A DNA stretch of 64,000 nucleotides, taken from NCBI GenBank assembly GCA_964017195.1, contig OZ024888.1, positions 11,479,701-11,543,700 on the forward strand, in the 5' to 3' direction. The stretch's first letter is position 1; each line of letters begins with the position of its first letter. The position numbers and the translations under genes were made by a program. The DNA is from Siderastrea radians (taxonomy: Eukaryota; Cnidaria; Anthozoa; Scleractinia; Rhizangiidae). The notes below the pieces were generated by a model, which had not been told where the DNA came from, did no database searches, and saw only the letters and a list, made by a program, of their open reading frames with translations. Below are positions 32,403 through 43,900 of the stretch, in pieces.

Positions 32403-32540
32403 CGTCGAGCATAGACACTACAGCACGATGGTCAAGGCTGCCGGATCATTGGAATGTTTACTTAAGTAAAAATTTCATCAAATAATATATGCTAAAGGAA
32501 AAATCTTTGCAATTGTGACTCAAAAGCACGATAAAATAAA
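32395..32540 (+). other. Candidate terminal exon and polyadenylation signal of the lectin/Kazal gene
   Basis: A good acceptor (TTTTTTCTTGACTGACAG) at 32394 is followed by two codons completing Gly-Lys and a TGA at 32400. AATAAA lies at 32535-32540. Phase agrees with the donor at 29638. The protein would then end directly after the last lectin-like repeat. The exon was inferred, not matched to a homologue. Confidence 0.45.
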
Positions 32541-33224
32541 TCAACCTGAAAAGATCTCATTGGTTTAATGTTGTACTGAACACCAAGGTTACTTACAGAT
32601 ACAAGAGATCAAGGACTTCATAGCGTAACGAAAGCCCCCAGAAACCAAGAAATCATCTTTACGTGCAGAAATCTTAACGATAGTAACGAAAGGCGTGTTG
32701 TAAAGTTCTAAAGATAACCTGCTTAAAGAACTGAGGAGAATGGCAACTGAAAGACTTCAATTGTTCAAAACGTTCAGATGTTTGTCGTTCTACTCCTGAA
32801 CCAGCAAAACGCTAGGCGGCATGCAGCGGCGGGCACACTAAGTGCTTGCTGGGGATTTCCGCAGAAGCATTGGCGAATTGAATCGCTGATATCTGACATA
32901 CACGATACGGGTTATCGGTTATCAACATGGTCATCGTCGCCGTCCCAGCAGCCGACATAGTTGGTAAATTTCGCCAATCTCCGCAACGAGCGTACAAAAT
33001 CAGCTAACGTAGGCGACTTAAAGTCGCTATCAGCTAGTATTCCTGTATGTCTTCCAATTCTGTCTCCAATGCTAGTGCATTTAACTAAACTGAATAGTTG
33101 CACCAATTAGAGGTGATATTTCACCGACAATGCCTTCCTATGAAGCATTTGGATGCCGAATAGCACGATCTTTCCCATGTTTGCTTTACACGGCGCTACC
33201 TATGTCAATACCCTTCTGGAGTCT

Positions 33225-33487
33225 AAAGCCTGGGCCAAACGGAGTCGCAAGTTATCGCAAGTTTGGAAATGTACGAACTTGCGTTGACTTGTGGATACTT
33301 GCTTTTGGTGGGCCAAACGGTGAAAATTTTCGTTCACTTGCGTGCAAATTTGAGCTCTACCAAAGTGAACGCAAGTCAACGCAAGCCATTGCAAGGACAC
33401 GCAAATCATGGCCAAACGGAGTCGCAAGTTCATACACGTTTTTAACTTAAGCTTGCGATAACCTGCGACTCCGTTAGGCGCGGGCTT
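33225..33487. mobile_element. MITE with AAGCC..GGAGTCGCA inverted repeats
   Basis: Left AAGCCTGGGCCAAACGGAGT and right end, mirrored as AAGCCCGCGCCTAACGGAGT, continue through CGCAAGTTATCGCAAG. The interior repeats CGCAAGT-like units. It abuts the start of the first GPCR duplication unit. Confidence 0.88.
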
Positions 33488-35300
33488 AAGCCTGAAATTT
33501 ATCTTTTTAAGAAAAGCCGTAGGCCCAGTATTTGTCCAACTCTACCTAGAAAGCTGGAATCACGCGTTGTCAACAATTCCTTGAAAACCCGCAAAAGCCT
33601 ATAGATAGTGTTTTGCACCTTTTTAAGGGCCTATCGGTCAGCCGTTCAGGCCATTCTAAGAAATACTTTACAAAGCTAAGATATACATTTACATAAATGG
33701 AAACTTGAGAACAAGAAACGTGGTACAAAAATAGGTCACCAAAACGATTAATGCGAGACTTGGTTGACCAAGACGGAAATGGCTCGCAACTTGCAAGTTT
33801 CTTGCAAAAAGCATTAAAAAGGAAAACAAAACAAATAACAACAACAACAACAATATATATATAATGGTTTGTTATCCCTTGGTACATCGTCTTCCTTTTA
33901 GCAACGGGCTGAGAAAACACGGCAATATTTCCTTGATGAAACCCCTTGAAAGATATGTTGAGAAGGTGACAACCGATGGCGTTTGAACTTTTATTTACGG
34001 TGAGATAACAGACACTTGGTCTTGGTCATAAGATAATGGTGTAGTGCAAGGGAAAAGATGAGTATTAAACGAGATTTAATTTTACAAATGTTGGCCAGCA
34101 GCGCCATGACCTTACAATCACTCGGATCTGCACAAAAATCTCGTGACACGAACCTTACAAGGCGTTACCTCTTGTTCACGGATCACGGGTCTTCAGTGTG
34201 ATCATCTTTATTTCCGCGTTTCTTGAGAAGTATTAATCTTGATGGCTGAGGGAATCGAGACCATTCCTACAGCATCTTTCTGGCAAAACAACGCTCCATA
34301 TGCAGTGATCATGTCTCTTATTGGAGAATACAATTGTTATAATGCCACTCCTCCAACTGTGCTTTCGTTTACCTCTGCTTCGCTATCCATATTTATATCT
34401 GTGGTCGCGACTCCTGGGAACTCGCTTGTGCTGCTCGCCGTTTTGTTGGATCCGAACAAAAATCTTCGTTCGCCATTCAACTACTTCGTGGCAAATTTGG
34501 CGTTTGCGGATCTGCTTGTTGGACTCGGCATCGCTCCTCTGTCGGTGATATACCACGTATCTGAAGGACTGAAAACCGCCCTTAAAAAAGAGATTGAGGT
34601 CTATCTGGACGTCCTCTATTTCATCTTCTGCACTGCTTCTCTGTTGAGCTTGATTATTTTGGCAGTGGATCGGTACATATCAATCACGTATCCACTAGTC
34701 TATATGACGTGGTTGGACCCGATCCAATCCTTCGTGATATCAGCTGCAGCATGGATTATTTCTGTTTTGTTGTCACTACTTTACTTTCTATTTGGAGTTA
34801 ATAAATATCGCTTTGTTTTCGCCAACACCGCTGTTGTTTTAACTTTTGTGATCCTTTTCTTCACACATGCAAAACTTGTCAAATCCTTTCAAGCTCAAGT
34901 ACGTCAATGGGATGACCTTAACGACAATTGCGTAGAAAATGAGGCGAAGAAGCGGGCTTTGAAATGGCAACGAAAGATGGCGAAGACACTTCTGATCGTG
35001 GTGGGGATATTTCTAGCATGTTTTCTACCATCGTGTGTTTGTATCTATATCATTAACTTGTGCAGCACATGCAACTGTGTATTTATCAACTGGATTCGTG
35101 ACATCGAGTTTATTTTCGTGATGGCAAATTCAGGAATGAATCCATTCGTGTATTCATACAGGATGCATAATTTCCGAGAAGCGTTCAAGACGATTCTGTC
35201 CAGTTGTGTGTGCATTCGTCGACAGGCGGGGGCTTATTCAGAGAGTCGAGAGCCTTTAGTAGGATCAGACTTCCGGAGATCTTATGTCGAGTAGGTTTAG
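33488..35300. repeat. Segmental duplication unit 1 (contains GPCR copy 1)
   Basis: Non-coding sequence upstream of the first GPCR matches that upstream of the second (36360-37520). Shared blocks are TTGTCAACAATTCCTTGAAAACCC, TTTTTAAGGGCCTATC and ACAAGAAAC.TGGTACAAAA. The third copy near 63240-63590 shares part of this. The duplicated block therefore includes promoter-proximal sequence as well as the gene. Confidence 0.85.
34242..35294 (+). CDS. Class A (rhodopsin-like) GPCR, single exon, copy 1
   Basis: 350 residues from ATG at 34242, seven hydrophobic segments. Landmarks: GN (59-60) in TM1, LAFAD (86-90) in TM2, DRY (143-145) after TM3, Trp 171 in TM4, CFLP (260-263) in TM6, NPFVY (300-304) in TM7, then Cys 322/324 as possible palmitoylation sites. 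An NAT glycosylation sequon is at 34-36. Missing are the usual TM3 Cys that bonds extracellular loop 2 and the TM5 proline; loop 2 is very short and the third loop has a CSTCNC cluster. Those traits are known from melanocortin, cannabinoid and lysolipid (MECA-type) receptors, so the ligand is open. An alternative start at 34311 (MSLIGEY) is conserved in all three copies, whereas the upstream frame is not conserved in copy 2. Confidence 0.93.
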   Translation: MAEGIETIPTASFWQNNAPYAVIMSLIGEYNCYNATPPTVLSFTSASLSIFISVVATPGNSLVLLAVLLDPNKNLRSPFNYFVANLAFADLLVGLGIAPLSVIYHVSEGLKTALKKEIEVYLDVLYFIFCTASLLSLIILAVDRYISITYPLVYMTWLDPIQSFVISAAAWIISVLLSLLYFLFGVNKYRFVFANTAVVLTFVILFFTHAKLVKSFQAQVRQWDDLNDNCVENEAKKRALKWQRKMAKTLLIVVGIFLACFLPSCVCIYIINLCSTCNCVFINWIRDIEFIFVMANSGMNPFVYSYRMHNFREAFKTILSSCVCIRRQAGAYSESREPLVGSDFRRSYVE

Positions 35301-36359
35301 CTTTTTGTGAAGCAGCTCATTGCCTCAAACCATATACTTTCTTCAATTGCTAAACCTAAAGTAACAGTAGAGATTGAGTGTTCAATGCATTGTATGCGAT
35401 CTAGGGCTGTTACCTCGTAACTGATCTGCATTAATTTGGTATCTTTTATTGCTCAAGTGAATTGTTTTTTATGATTTCTGAATGACTGAATACGCCATCA
35501 TATCAGTATTTTCTAAAATACTTTGCCATGAGTACTTGTTGAATTGTCATTTAGATCGCTATTTTTTAGGAGATTACGATTGGGTTTTAATTAATTTATT
35601 AACGTCCTTGGGTTGATTTTGTACCTCAATAATATGAATGATATAAAGTCTTGTGTTAACGATGGTGAATAGTTGCACTCTGGGTTCTTAACTTTAGTCA
35701 CATTTTGGAGCATCTGTAGAACGTTGTTTTTTTTTGGGGGGGGGGGACGTGATCAGAAAACTGCTTTCTAAATGTATTGTTGCCTAAGAAACCCGTGCCG
35801 CGTGACAACAAATCGAAGCATCTGATCCAACCACTCGTGGAAAATATCACGAAACTTATGGGTTGTAGACTGACTAGCACATTTCTGCGCGTCTTGTAAC
35901 TAACGACTTCATTGAAATATTGAAGGGTTATGCTTGCAGGGTAGTAGAAAAAGGCACGACACTGATACTTCAATTCAAGCAAACTTTGAAAAATGCGTCG
36001 ATAGTCAAAAGAGAATGGCTGAATTAGGGACACTGAGCAGTTTTGTCCCTGTCCTAATCTCTTAGCGCTGGAGAAGCGCGAAACGTCAGTGACGAGCCCA
36101 TGCGTTGGTTTAATTAATTAATAGGTCATTATTAATAAACATTTTAATCTGTCGCACTCTTAAGTTTACTTAAGAGGTTTCATATCAACGTGTTATCTGA
36201 GGAAGCTAAAAGACCCTGGTTTATTATTGTCCTGGAGCGAAGACCTTGAATTTGAGGTCTTTGCCGGGTTTTTTTTGTGTATAAACGAGATAATGTAATT
36301 ATATTCTTTGAAAATTCCAGGGATCGGTATCGAATCGCGTCCTACGTCAATACTCAAAT
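35295..36359. other. Spacer between GPCR duplication units
   Basis: No gene seen. Positions 35920-36345 are the dispersed segment shared with 29260-29515 plus 30260-30430. A T/G homopolymer stretch lies at 35728-35748. Confidence 0.5.
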
Positions 36360-38520
36360 TTCAGTCTAAGCCCGAAATTTCTCCAGTTTGAAAGAAAAAC
36401 AAAAAACAAAAAACAAGTTGCAGGATCAGTATTTCTCCAACGTTTCCTAGAAATCTGGAATTTATCAGTGTTAATTGTCAACAATTCCTTGAAAACCCGG
36501 AAAAGCCTACATCTAGTTTTTGGCACCTTTTTAAGGGCCTATCATTCAACCATTGTTAGAAACACCTCACAAAGCTACTTATTTGCATATTAGTGAAAAC
36601 TTAATAACAAGAAACATGGTACAAAAGAAGTGGTACCAAGACTATTAATGTTTGGCTTGGCTGACCAAGACTGAAATGCCTCGCAATTTAACTTGAAAAT
36701 CATTTAAAAACAAACAAACAAACAAACAAACAAACAAACAAACAAACCAAAAAGAAAAACATATCGTGTTCTCTACTCCCTTCCATAATTTACTTGATTT
36801 CTTAGTGTCTTTGATCGCATCAAAGGTACTTCGTCTTCGTTTTTAGCACCGGTTTGACAAACACGAAGGCGAAAACTGATGGTGCTCGCAATTTTATGGG
36901 AAGATAACAAACTCTTGCACTGAGTCATCATGTACTGGTTTAGTAGAGTGAGAAAAGTTGAAAAGCATCAATTGCTCCTTACAATACCACTAGATGATCA
37001 TATACACACATATACATAAATACACATATTTATTGAACACATCCCCGTTTGAGGCTTTTCAGTGATCAATTCATTAAAAAAATATGTACAATACTAAAAC
37101 CTAATCGAGAAACATAAATTATACAAACAGCATGGTTAATCAAAAGTTACAATAAATATTACTATTACGATTGATGTAGAAATTCATTTAATATTCTGAT
37201 CATCAGTCAGAATAAATGACATGATCACCGGACATGAAATATGTTGATGTTTAATCAAATTCTTCCAACTAGTATCATTAGAAATATATGGAGAATAGTG
37301 ATGAGAATATGCATGAACCCAATCATTCGCCGGATTGCACGACAATTTCGTGACACAAACGTTACAAGGTGTTAGCAGTTTTCACAGATCAGGAGTCACA
37401 TCAGTAATCAGTTAATCTTTATTTCCGGGTTTCGTGGAAAGTAATTAACCTGGATGGGAAGGACCGAAGGCCATTCCTACAGTATCATCTTGGCAAAACA
37501 ACGCTTTGCACACTGTGATCATGTCTCTCATTGGAGAATATAATTGTAAAAATGCCACTGTTCCAACGGAGCTTTCGTTCACTACAGCTTCACTCTCCAT
37601 ATTTATATCTGTGGTCGCGACTCCTGGGAACTCGCTTGTGCTGCTCGCTGTTTTCTTGGATCCAAACAAGAATCTTCGCTCGCCATTCGACTACTTCGTG
37701 GCAAACTTGGCGTTTGCAGATCTGCTTGTTGGACTCGGTATCGCTCCTCTGTCGGCGATATACCATGTATCTGAAGGACTGAAAACGGCCCTTAAAGAAG
37801 AGATTGAGGTCTATCTGTTCGTCCTCTATTTCATCTTCTGCACTGCTTCTCTGTTGAGCTTGATTATTCTGGCAGTGGATCGATACGTATCCATTACGTA
37901 TCCACTAATCTATTTGGCGATGCTGGACCCGATCCGTTCCTTCGTCATATCAGCTGCAGTATGGATTACTTCTGTGTTGTTGTCGCTACTTTACTTTGTG
38001 GTTGGCGTTAATATTTATCGCTTTGTTTTCGCCAACACCGCTGTCGTTTTAACTTTTGTGATCCTTCTCTTTACACACGTGAAAATTGTCAGATTCTTTC
38101 GAGCACAAGTACGTCAGTGGGATGACCTTCACGATAATTGCGTAGAAAACGTCGCGAAGAAGGAGGCTTTGAAATTGGAAAGGAAGACGGGGGCGAAGAC
38201 CCTTGTGATCGTGTTGGCGATATTTCTAGCGTGTTTTCTTCCATCGTGCGCCTGTATCTACATCATTAACTTTTGCAGCACATGCAACTGTGTATTTATC
38301 AACTGGATTCGGGATATCGAGTTTATTCTTGTGATGGCAAATTCAGGAATGAATCCATTCGTCTATTCATGCAGGATGCGAAATTTCCGAGAAGCGTTCA
38401 AGACGATTCTGTCTTGTGGTGTGTGCATGCGTCGACGGGCGAGGGGTGGTTCAGAGAGTCGTGAGTCTTCAATAGAATCAGACACCCAGTTACCTTTTGT
38501 CGAGTAGTTTTTAGTATTTA
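36360..38520. repeat. Segmental duplication unit 2 (contains GPCR copy 2)
   Basis: Counterpart of 33488-35300, extended by a CAAA microsatellite (about 36707-36746) and by an inserted repeat at 36960-37320 that resembles the extra part of the foldback element right arm at 10775-10930 (shared AAATATATGGAGAA.AGTGA.GAGAATATGCAT). Confidence 0.85.
37521..38507 (+). CDS. Class A (rhodopsin-like) GPCR, single exon, copy 2
   Basis: 328 residues from ATG at 37521, aligning almost without gaps to copy 1 from its MSLIGEY onward. It keeps the NAT sequon, TM2 LAFADLLVG, DRYVSITYP, CFLPSC, the CSTCNC loop cluster and NPFVYS. It also lacks the TM3 Cys and TM5 Pro. The sequence upstream of this ATG is homologous to the first residues of copy 1 but is out of frame, which supports MSLIGEY as the ancestral start. 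Most differences lie in the tail (QLPFVE against RSYVE) and TM4-TM5. It is probably a functional paralogue; ligand unknown. Confidence 0.93.
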   Translation: MSLIGEYNCKNATVPTELSFTTASLSIFISVVATPGNSLVLLAVFLDPNKNLRSPFDYFVANLAFADLLVGLGIAPLSAIYHVSEGLKTALKEEIEVYLFVLYFIFCTASLLSLIILAVDRYVSITYPLIYLAMLDPIRSFVISAAVWITSVLLSLLYFVVGVNIYRFVFANTAVVLTFVILLFTHVKIVRFFRAQVRQWDDLHDNCVENVAKKEALKLERKTGAKTLVIVLAIFLACFLPSCACIYIINFCSTCNCVFINWIRDIEFILVMANSGMNPFVYSCRMRNFREAFKTILSCGVCMRRRARGGSESRESSIESDTQLPFVE

Positions 38521-38549
38521 GCCTTTTCTGAGGCAGTGTCGCCTCAAAA

Positions 38550-39682
38550 TACCGTATTTACGCGCGTATAGGCCGCACTTTTTTCAAGGAGAAAAACGTT
38601 CGAAATTTGGGGTGCGGCTTATACGCGGGTACAAGAATTTTGAGCTCATTAATATGCAAAATTGCCCGACACACACAGAGTTAACAAAAATTACTGAAAG
38701 CTTGACAGTTTGATTGAATGTATCGTATGAGGTCAAGTTAATCCATGTCTTCGAAGAATTTTACTTCTCTTCACTGCAATGAGTGTATCTATTTTCCGAA
38801 TATGTTTGTTATTGGATGAAGTCCAAAGAAGTTTGCATGTCAAGCCACGAAGCCCTTTCGATGTTGTTCACGTGAAACCGCGTTTGTTTATTTGCCGAAC
38901 TACACGAAAAATACACTGAACCCGTCACACAAAGAAAAAGTTATAAATGAAACTGATATAAAATATCACAGTTTCGAAGTTCAATACACGTTGTCATGTC
39001 TTCAGCGATAAATAAGAGGTACGGATTTATTTTTACCCTACGCATGTTTTACATACATCAAAAGCGAAATTACAAACCTTCAAATACACAATGCGTAACG
39101 CAATGCTTTTGATACAACTCTCACTCTCGACAGACGTTTTGCCTTCCTGTTTCACCTGTAAATGTGTAAATCCTTAAACAATCGGAAATTTAGCATTGCT
39201 TATACAGAGCTTGTCACTACGCTGAGCCCGTGAAAAGCCTGTTTTACGCAACAACGGGGAAAAGCTTCAGTTTTTTCGAGCGACTTTACATTAGAGCGTT
39301 TTGTCAAATATTAATAGCCGTTTTAAGAATTATCGCAACAATTTCCGTAACATTAAAAAACTCAAAGTGGATTATTTACCCTATGAGGAAAGGGGCAGCG
39401 AATTCTAAACGCATGTGTATCATTTGTCATTATTTGATCGCACAAAACGGCGACGCTTGCGCCTCATTTTTCGACACACTTGTTGGATCTGTAAACAATA
39501 ACGCTTGCGATCAAGTTCGGTCCGTTTGTCCGATTCATTTCTCGCTAGATCACTCAAGCGACAGGCTCATTAGTTTCTCGACTCAAAACTCGATTCTTCT
39601 TCTTGTATACTTAAGAAATTATTTTTCCCCCAAGATTAGGTCACAAGTTTGGGGTGCGGCCTATACGCGGGTAAATACGGTA
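38550..39682. mobile_element. 1.1 kb non-autonomous DNA transposon with TACCGTATTTAC ends
   Basis: Left end TACCGTATTTACGCGCGTAT and right end, mirrored as TACCGTATTTACCCGCGTAT, continue through AGGCCGCAC. The interior shows no transposase; the 158-codon frame at 39230 is composition noise. It starts about 40 bases after the GPCR copy 2 stop. Confidence 0.88.
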
Positions 39683-39828
39683 CATACTTTTAATTGTTTA
39701 AGCTAACAAGAGATTCAATGTTAATAAGCATTAATAAAAGGAACAAAATTATAGCGAAACGCTTAAAATATCATTTTCTACTTTCTTAGATTATTTCATA
39801 TTTGTGTAAGCTAACACAGGCTGATCTG

Positions 39829-40455
39829 AATTCTTAAACTGGAAAAGAAACTAAAACTAGAAACCGAAAGAAACACCCAACTAGAGCAATACACGAGACG
39901 AGAGAATCTACGATTCAACAACATTAAAGAAACGGAGGGAGAAGATTGCAAGGCTTTGATCTGCGATATCTTACAAAAAGATATGAAGCTGGACGCTTCC
40001 TCGATAAAGTTCCACACTGTCCACCGCGTTGGGAAAAAAGTGCAGGAAAGAACAAGGCCGATCATAGTACGTTTTGTAAACCGCGAAGACAGAAACGCCG
40101 TATGGGCGAAAGGAGACAAAATCAAACAATCTGATGTCCACACAGATGCTTACATAACAGAAGACTTTGCACGCGCTATTCAAGAAGAGAGGAAAGTCTT
40201 ACATACATACATACATACATACTTTATTGTTACCTCCCCAATGGGGCTTTTCAGGAACAATTACTTAAATTACTAAGTTACTAATAACTATACAATCAAA
40301 ATTAATGAAATGAAATGAAATGAAAGCAATGAGCAAAGCAAGAGACGACTTAGGAATGGACAACGTCAAAGTCATCGGAAGGTATTTGATTATTGACAAT
40401 CAGAAGTATGACTTAAATAACATCCCAGATTTTCTAAAGCAACCACTTTCTTAGG
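39829..40455 (+). pseudogene. LINE ORF1 C-terminal remnant (nucleic-acid-binding protein)
   Basis: Begins in a Lys/Glu-rich coiled-coil end and continues through QYTRRENLRFNNIKE, the motif at the start of the RNA-binding domain in L1 ORF1 proteins, then VHRVGKK, RPIIVRFVNREDR and DAYITEDFA. It resumes after a 0.13 kb retroposon-tail insertion (about 40199-40325) with KARDDLGMDNVKVIG and ends at a TAG near 40455. The 5' half was lost at insertion. Confidence 0.85.
40199..40325 (-). mobile_element. Retroposon 3' tail with CATA microsatellite inserted in LINE ORF1
   Basis: On the minus strand it reads GTTCCTGAAAAGCCCCATTG, then GGGAGGTAACAATAAAGTATG and TATG repeats, the same family as the plus-strand tail at 62520-62697. 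Insertion interrupts the ORF1 frame; AAAG may be part of a short target duplication. Confidence 0.75.
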
Positions 40456-40934
40456 ACATCTCTGAAACACGGAGATAATTATTCGTTTTTTTTTTTGGAA
40501 CCCAATGCGCATATTAATAAGTTTATTTTACCTTGGGGTGGGAAACAAGATCCCATTGGGCACAATAGCGCGTTAACTGTGAATACCTTCATTAAGTCTC
40601 GAGGGGTATTAGTCCTAAAGAAATAGATTTTAACGCCTTTAATGTTATGTATTGTCTGATGTATTTTTTGTATTTTTCTTTGTATATATGTAATAATTTT
40701 TGCGCCACTACGGCACAGCTAGCTCCTTTGTTTCAAGCTTTCAGCTGCCTTGTCAATTACCCTCAAGGAAAGGCTACATTTACCAAGTTTTCGAAGCCCC
40801 CCGTTTATATACGGAACAAGCTTATTTAAGGGTTACCATAAAGAATCATTTAATCCAAAATCTCGCATTATTTTCTACACAGTCGTGACACTAAAGCTGC
40901 TCCCAGAAACAATCTTTATTTCTAGACTCCTTAC

Positions 40935-43900
40935 ATGGCTCTTAAAATATGTTCACTTAACGTAAGAGGCTTGGGAGACATGCTAAAGAGAAGAAAGGTA
41001 TTTTCTTGGCTCAGGGCAAAAAACAACTCCATTTATTTTCTACAAGAAGTCCATTGTTGCGAGAACACGTCCACGTTGTGGTCGGCAGAGTGGGGATACA
41101 AATCATATTTTAGTTGTTGCCTCCGCGCTAAAGCAGAAGTTGCAATTTTATTCAATAATACATTTGATTTCGAAATGAAGCGGGTATATTGTGATCCGAA
41201 CGGACGATTTATTATTTGCGACATCCAAACTAACGAAAAGTATTTAACGCTTGCCACCATGTATGCTCCCAACAACGATGACGCGGTTTTCTTCGAAGGT
41301 TTCTTTGAACATTTATTAGATTTTCAATGTGAGGAAGTAGTTATTGGTGGAGATTTCAATTTAGTGCTTAATCTAGAAAAAGACAAGAAAGGTGGTGTCG
41401 CGAAAACACACAATAATTCACTTAAAGTTGTACAGGAATTCATGGAGAATTTAGATCTGATTGATGCTTGGAGGGTGCGGCACCCTGATTCCTTAAGATA
41501 TACCTGGCGCCGGGTGTCTGTAAAACCCGGAACACTCCCGGAACACCCCGGAACACCCCGGAACACCCCCGGAACACCCCGGAACACCCCCGGAACAGCC
41601 CGGAACAGCCCGGAACAACCCCAGAACACCCCTGGAACATCCCATAATACCCTGGAACACCCTCGAAACAGACAGGAATACCCCCAGAACACCAAAATAG
41701 TGGTCAGCGGTCAGACGCTCACGAATTGACTAAGCCGAAGACCTCCGAAGATTCCCAATTCTTCAGAAGACTTTTGCGGATCACCCTGAGATTTCCGAGG
41801 ATTTCAAGAATGCTTCGGAATATTTTCGAAGCTTTTGAGAACAGCGAAAAAACCATTAATTAATGGAAAAATATATCATGCACGTGCCCTTCATGTCAAT
41901 AACTTACGATTTTCAGTGATATGAAAATGTGACAGTTGAACTGTTAATTCTGCATTGATTTTTCTCGTGCGAGGTTTACATTATCACGTTCAAAAAACAG
42001 GTGTGACCTGAAGGACATAACAAAGCCAAATGATACAGTGTCACGCAATGCTATAAGGTCATTATTCCGAGGTCACACGATCGTCATCGTTTTATTTCCA
42101 CAGGCGCATGGAAATGTTTTGCCGCCGGTTCGTTACGCTAATATACAGTGAATATATACACCTCATTTAAAAAAAACCTCAGTTTATATTAATTTGAAGT
42201 ATCATACCGTAGTGTATGAGTGCTTCAGGAATGTTAAAATCCGAGAACGTTTTTCCATGTCTAATAAATTCCCATCTTGCAGCTTTCTATTGTCATATTT
42301 GAATGACAACGTTTTTGCAGTTAGGTCTGCATATATTTTTGGTTAACAAAAGAGCGTAGCTCGGAAGATAAATGAGTGGGAGAAATGTGCGCCTGCAAAA
42401 AAGTACTCACTATAATTTTGTAGAGGTATCCGAGGGCTTATAATGTAGGATGTCACAACGTAACCCGGGAGCAAACGGATCAAACGAGTTAACACTCTTA
42501 CAGCGAGAAAAGGAACAAGTACTTTATTTACTTTCACAAGATCTAGTTAGACTTAAAGAGAAAAATTCAGTAAACGAAAAAAGGAAAATATCAACGATGA
42601 GAGTACATATCACATTTCCTTGAACTTTGCAAGTTGGTGTGCTCCCTCAATAAGCCAACTTTACACGTAGCGATAAACCTTGAGTTACAACTTACTTCTC
42701 AAAACTATTCAAACATTTTTCTAATTGGTCTTTAGAAGGAGCGGCGGTGTTTCTTTGCCCAGTTCGTACAGTAACAACAAGTGGGGCACCTATTGAGAAA
42801 ATGCGGTAGTACTAGCTACATAAATTGAAAAGGAACAGCCAAAACAAATCCTATAGACGTTTAGCAGCCTGCAAAATCTGTTTTGTTTTGCGTGCAAAAT
42901 CTGTCACGCAATGCCCAAGAGTAAGTTATCGCGACCGTGAAGTGTTATATGGTGAATTGAATTATTATTAGGGATGCCCACCCCCAGAATTTTACTTATA
43001 AATGTCACATCGGTTTGTAGAGAGTTATAATGCAAATCTCACATGAGTTACAACAACTTCAATAATTGAATTGAAATATTCAAAATCGAATCTTTGTCGA
43101 TCTAAAGGACACCAATGCTATTTTTTATTTTATTTTTGTCATTTTGTCTTCGGGTGATCCGCAAGGGTCTTCGGAAAAATTCGGAAATCTTTGTTAATCT
43201 TCGGAGGTCCTCGGGACAGTCTATGCGTGAGCGGTCTGACCGCTGACCAGAATTTTTGGTGTTCAAGAGTGTTCCTGGCTGTATTGAGGGTATTCCGGGG
43301 TATTATGGGATGTTCGGGGGTATTATGGGATGTTCCAGGGGTGTTCCGGGGTTGTTCCGGGCTGTTCCGGGCTGTTCCGGTGGTGTTCCGGGGGTGTTCC
43401 GGGGTGTTCCGGGGTGTTCCGGGGGTGTTCCGGGGTGTTCCGGGGTGTTCCGGGGTGTTCCGGGTGTGTTCCGGGTTTTACAGACACCCCCTGGCGCCGC
43501 CGAAAACCCGAAATTCAATGCCGACTAGACTTCTTCCTTGTTAGCCAAAGCTTAATGTGCAATGTCACGCACGCCGATATTTCAACAGGATATAAAACCG
43601 ACCACTCAATGATCGATATCAGTATAACTGTTTAATCGAATCCAAGAGGACCAGGCTTTTGGAAACTCAATACTTCTTTTCTGACCGAAATTGAATACGT
43701 TAACCAGATAAAATCAACAATTCAAGTTGTTAAAGAAGAATAACAAAATGATGACACTATGAACCATGCGCTATTGTGGGAAATGATAAAAATGAAAACC
43801 CGAGAACAATCATTAAAATACGCAGCAGCCAAAAAGGCTAAAATTTTAAAACGGGAAGAAGATCTTGAAAAAGCAATTAACAACCTGCAATTACAGATAG

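Noticed and set aside
39230..39706. 158-codon frame
   Set aside because: Runs across the interior and right end of an inverted-repeat element and has no family resemblance.
41530..41690. CRISPR-like regular array
   Set aside because: Units are about 10 bp with no unique spacers, and mirrored at 43310-43465; it is the minisatellite arm of a transposon.
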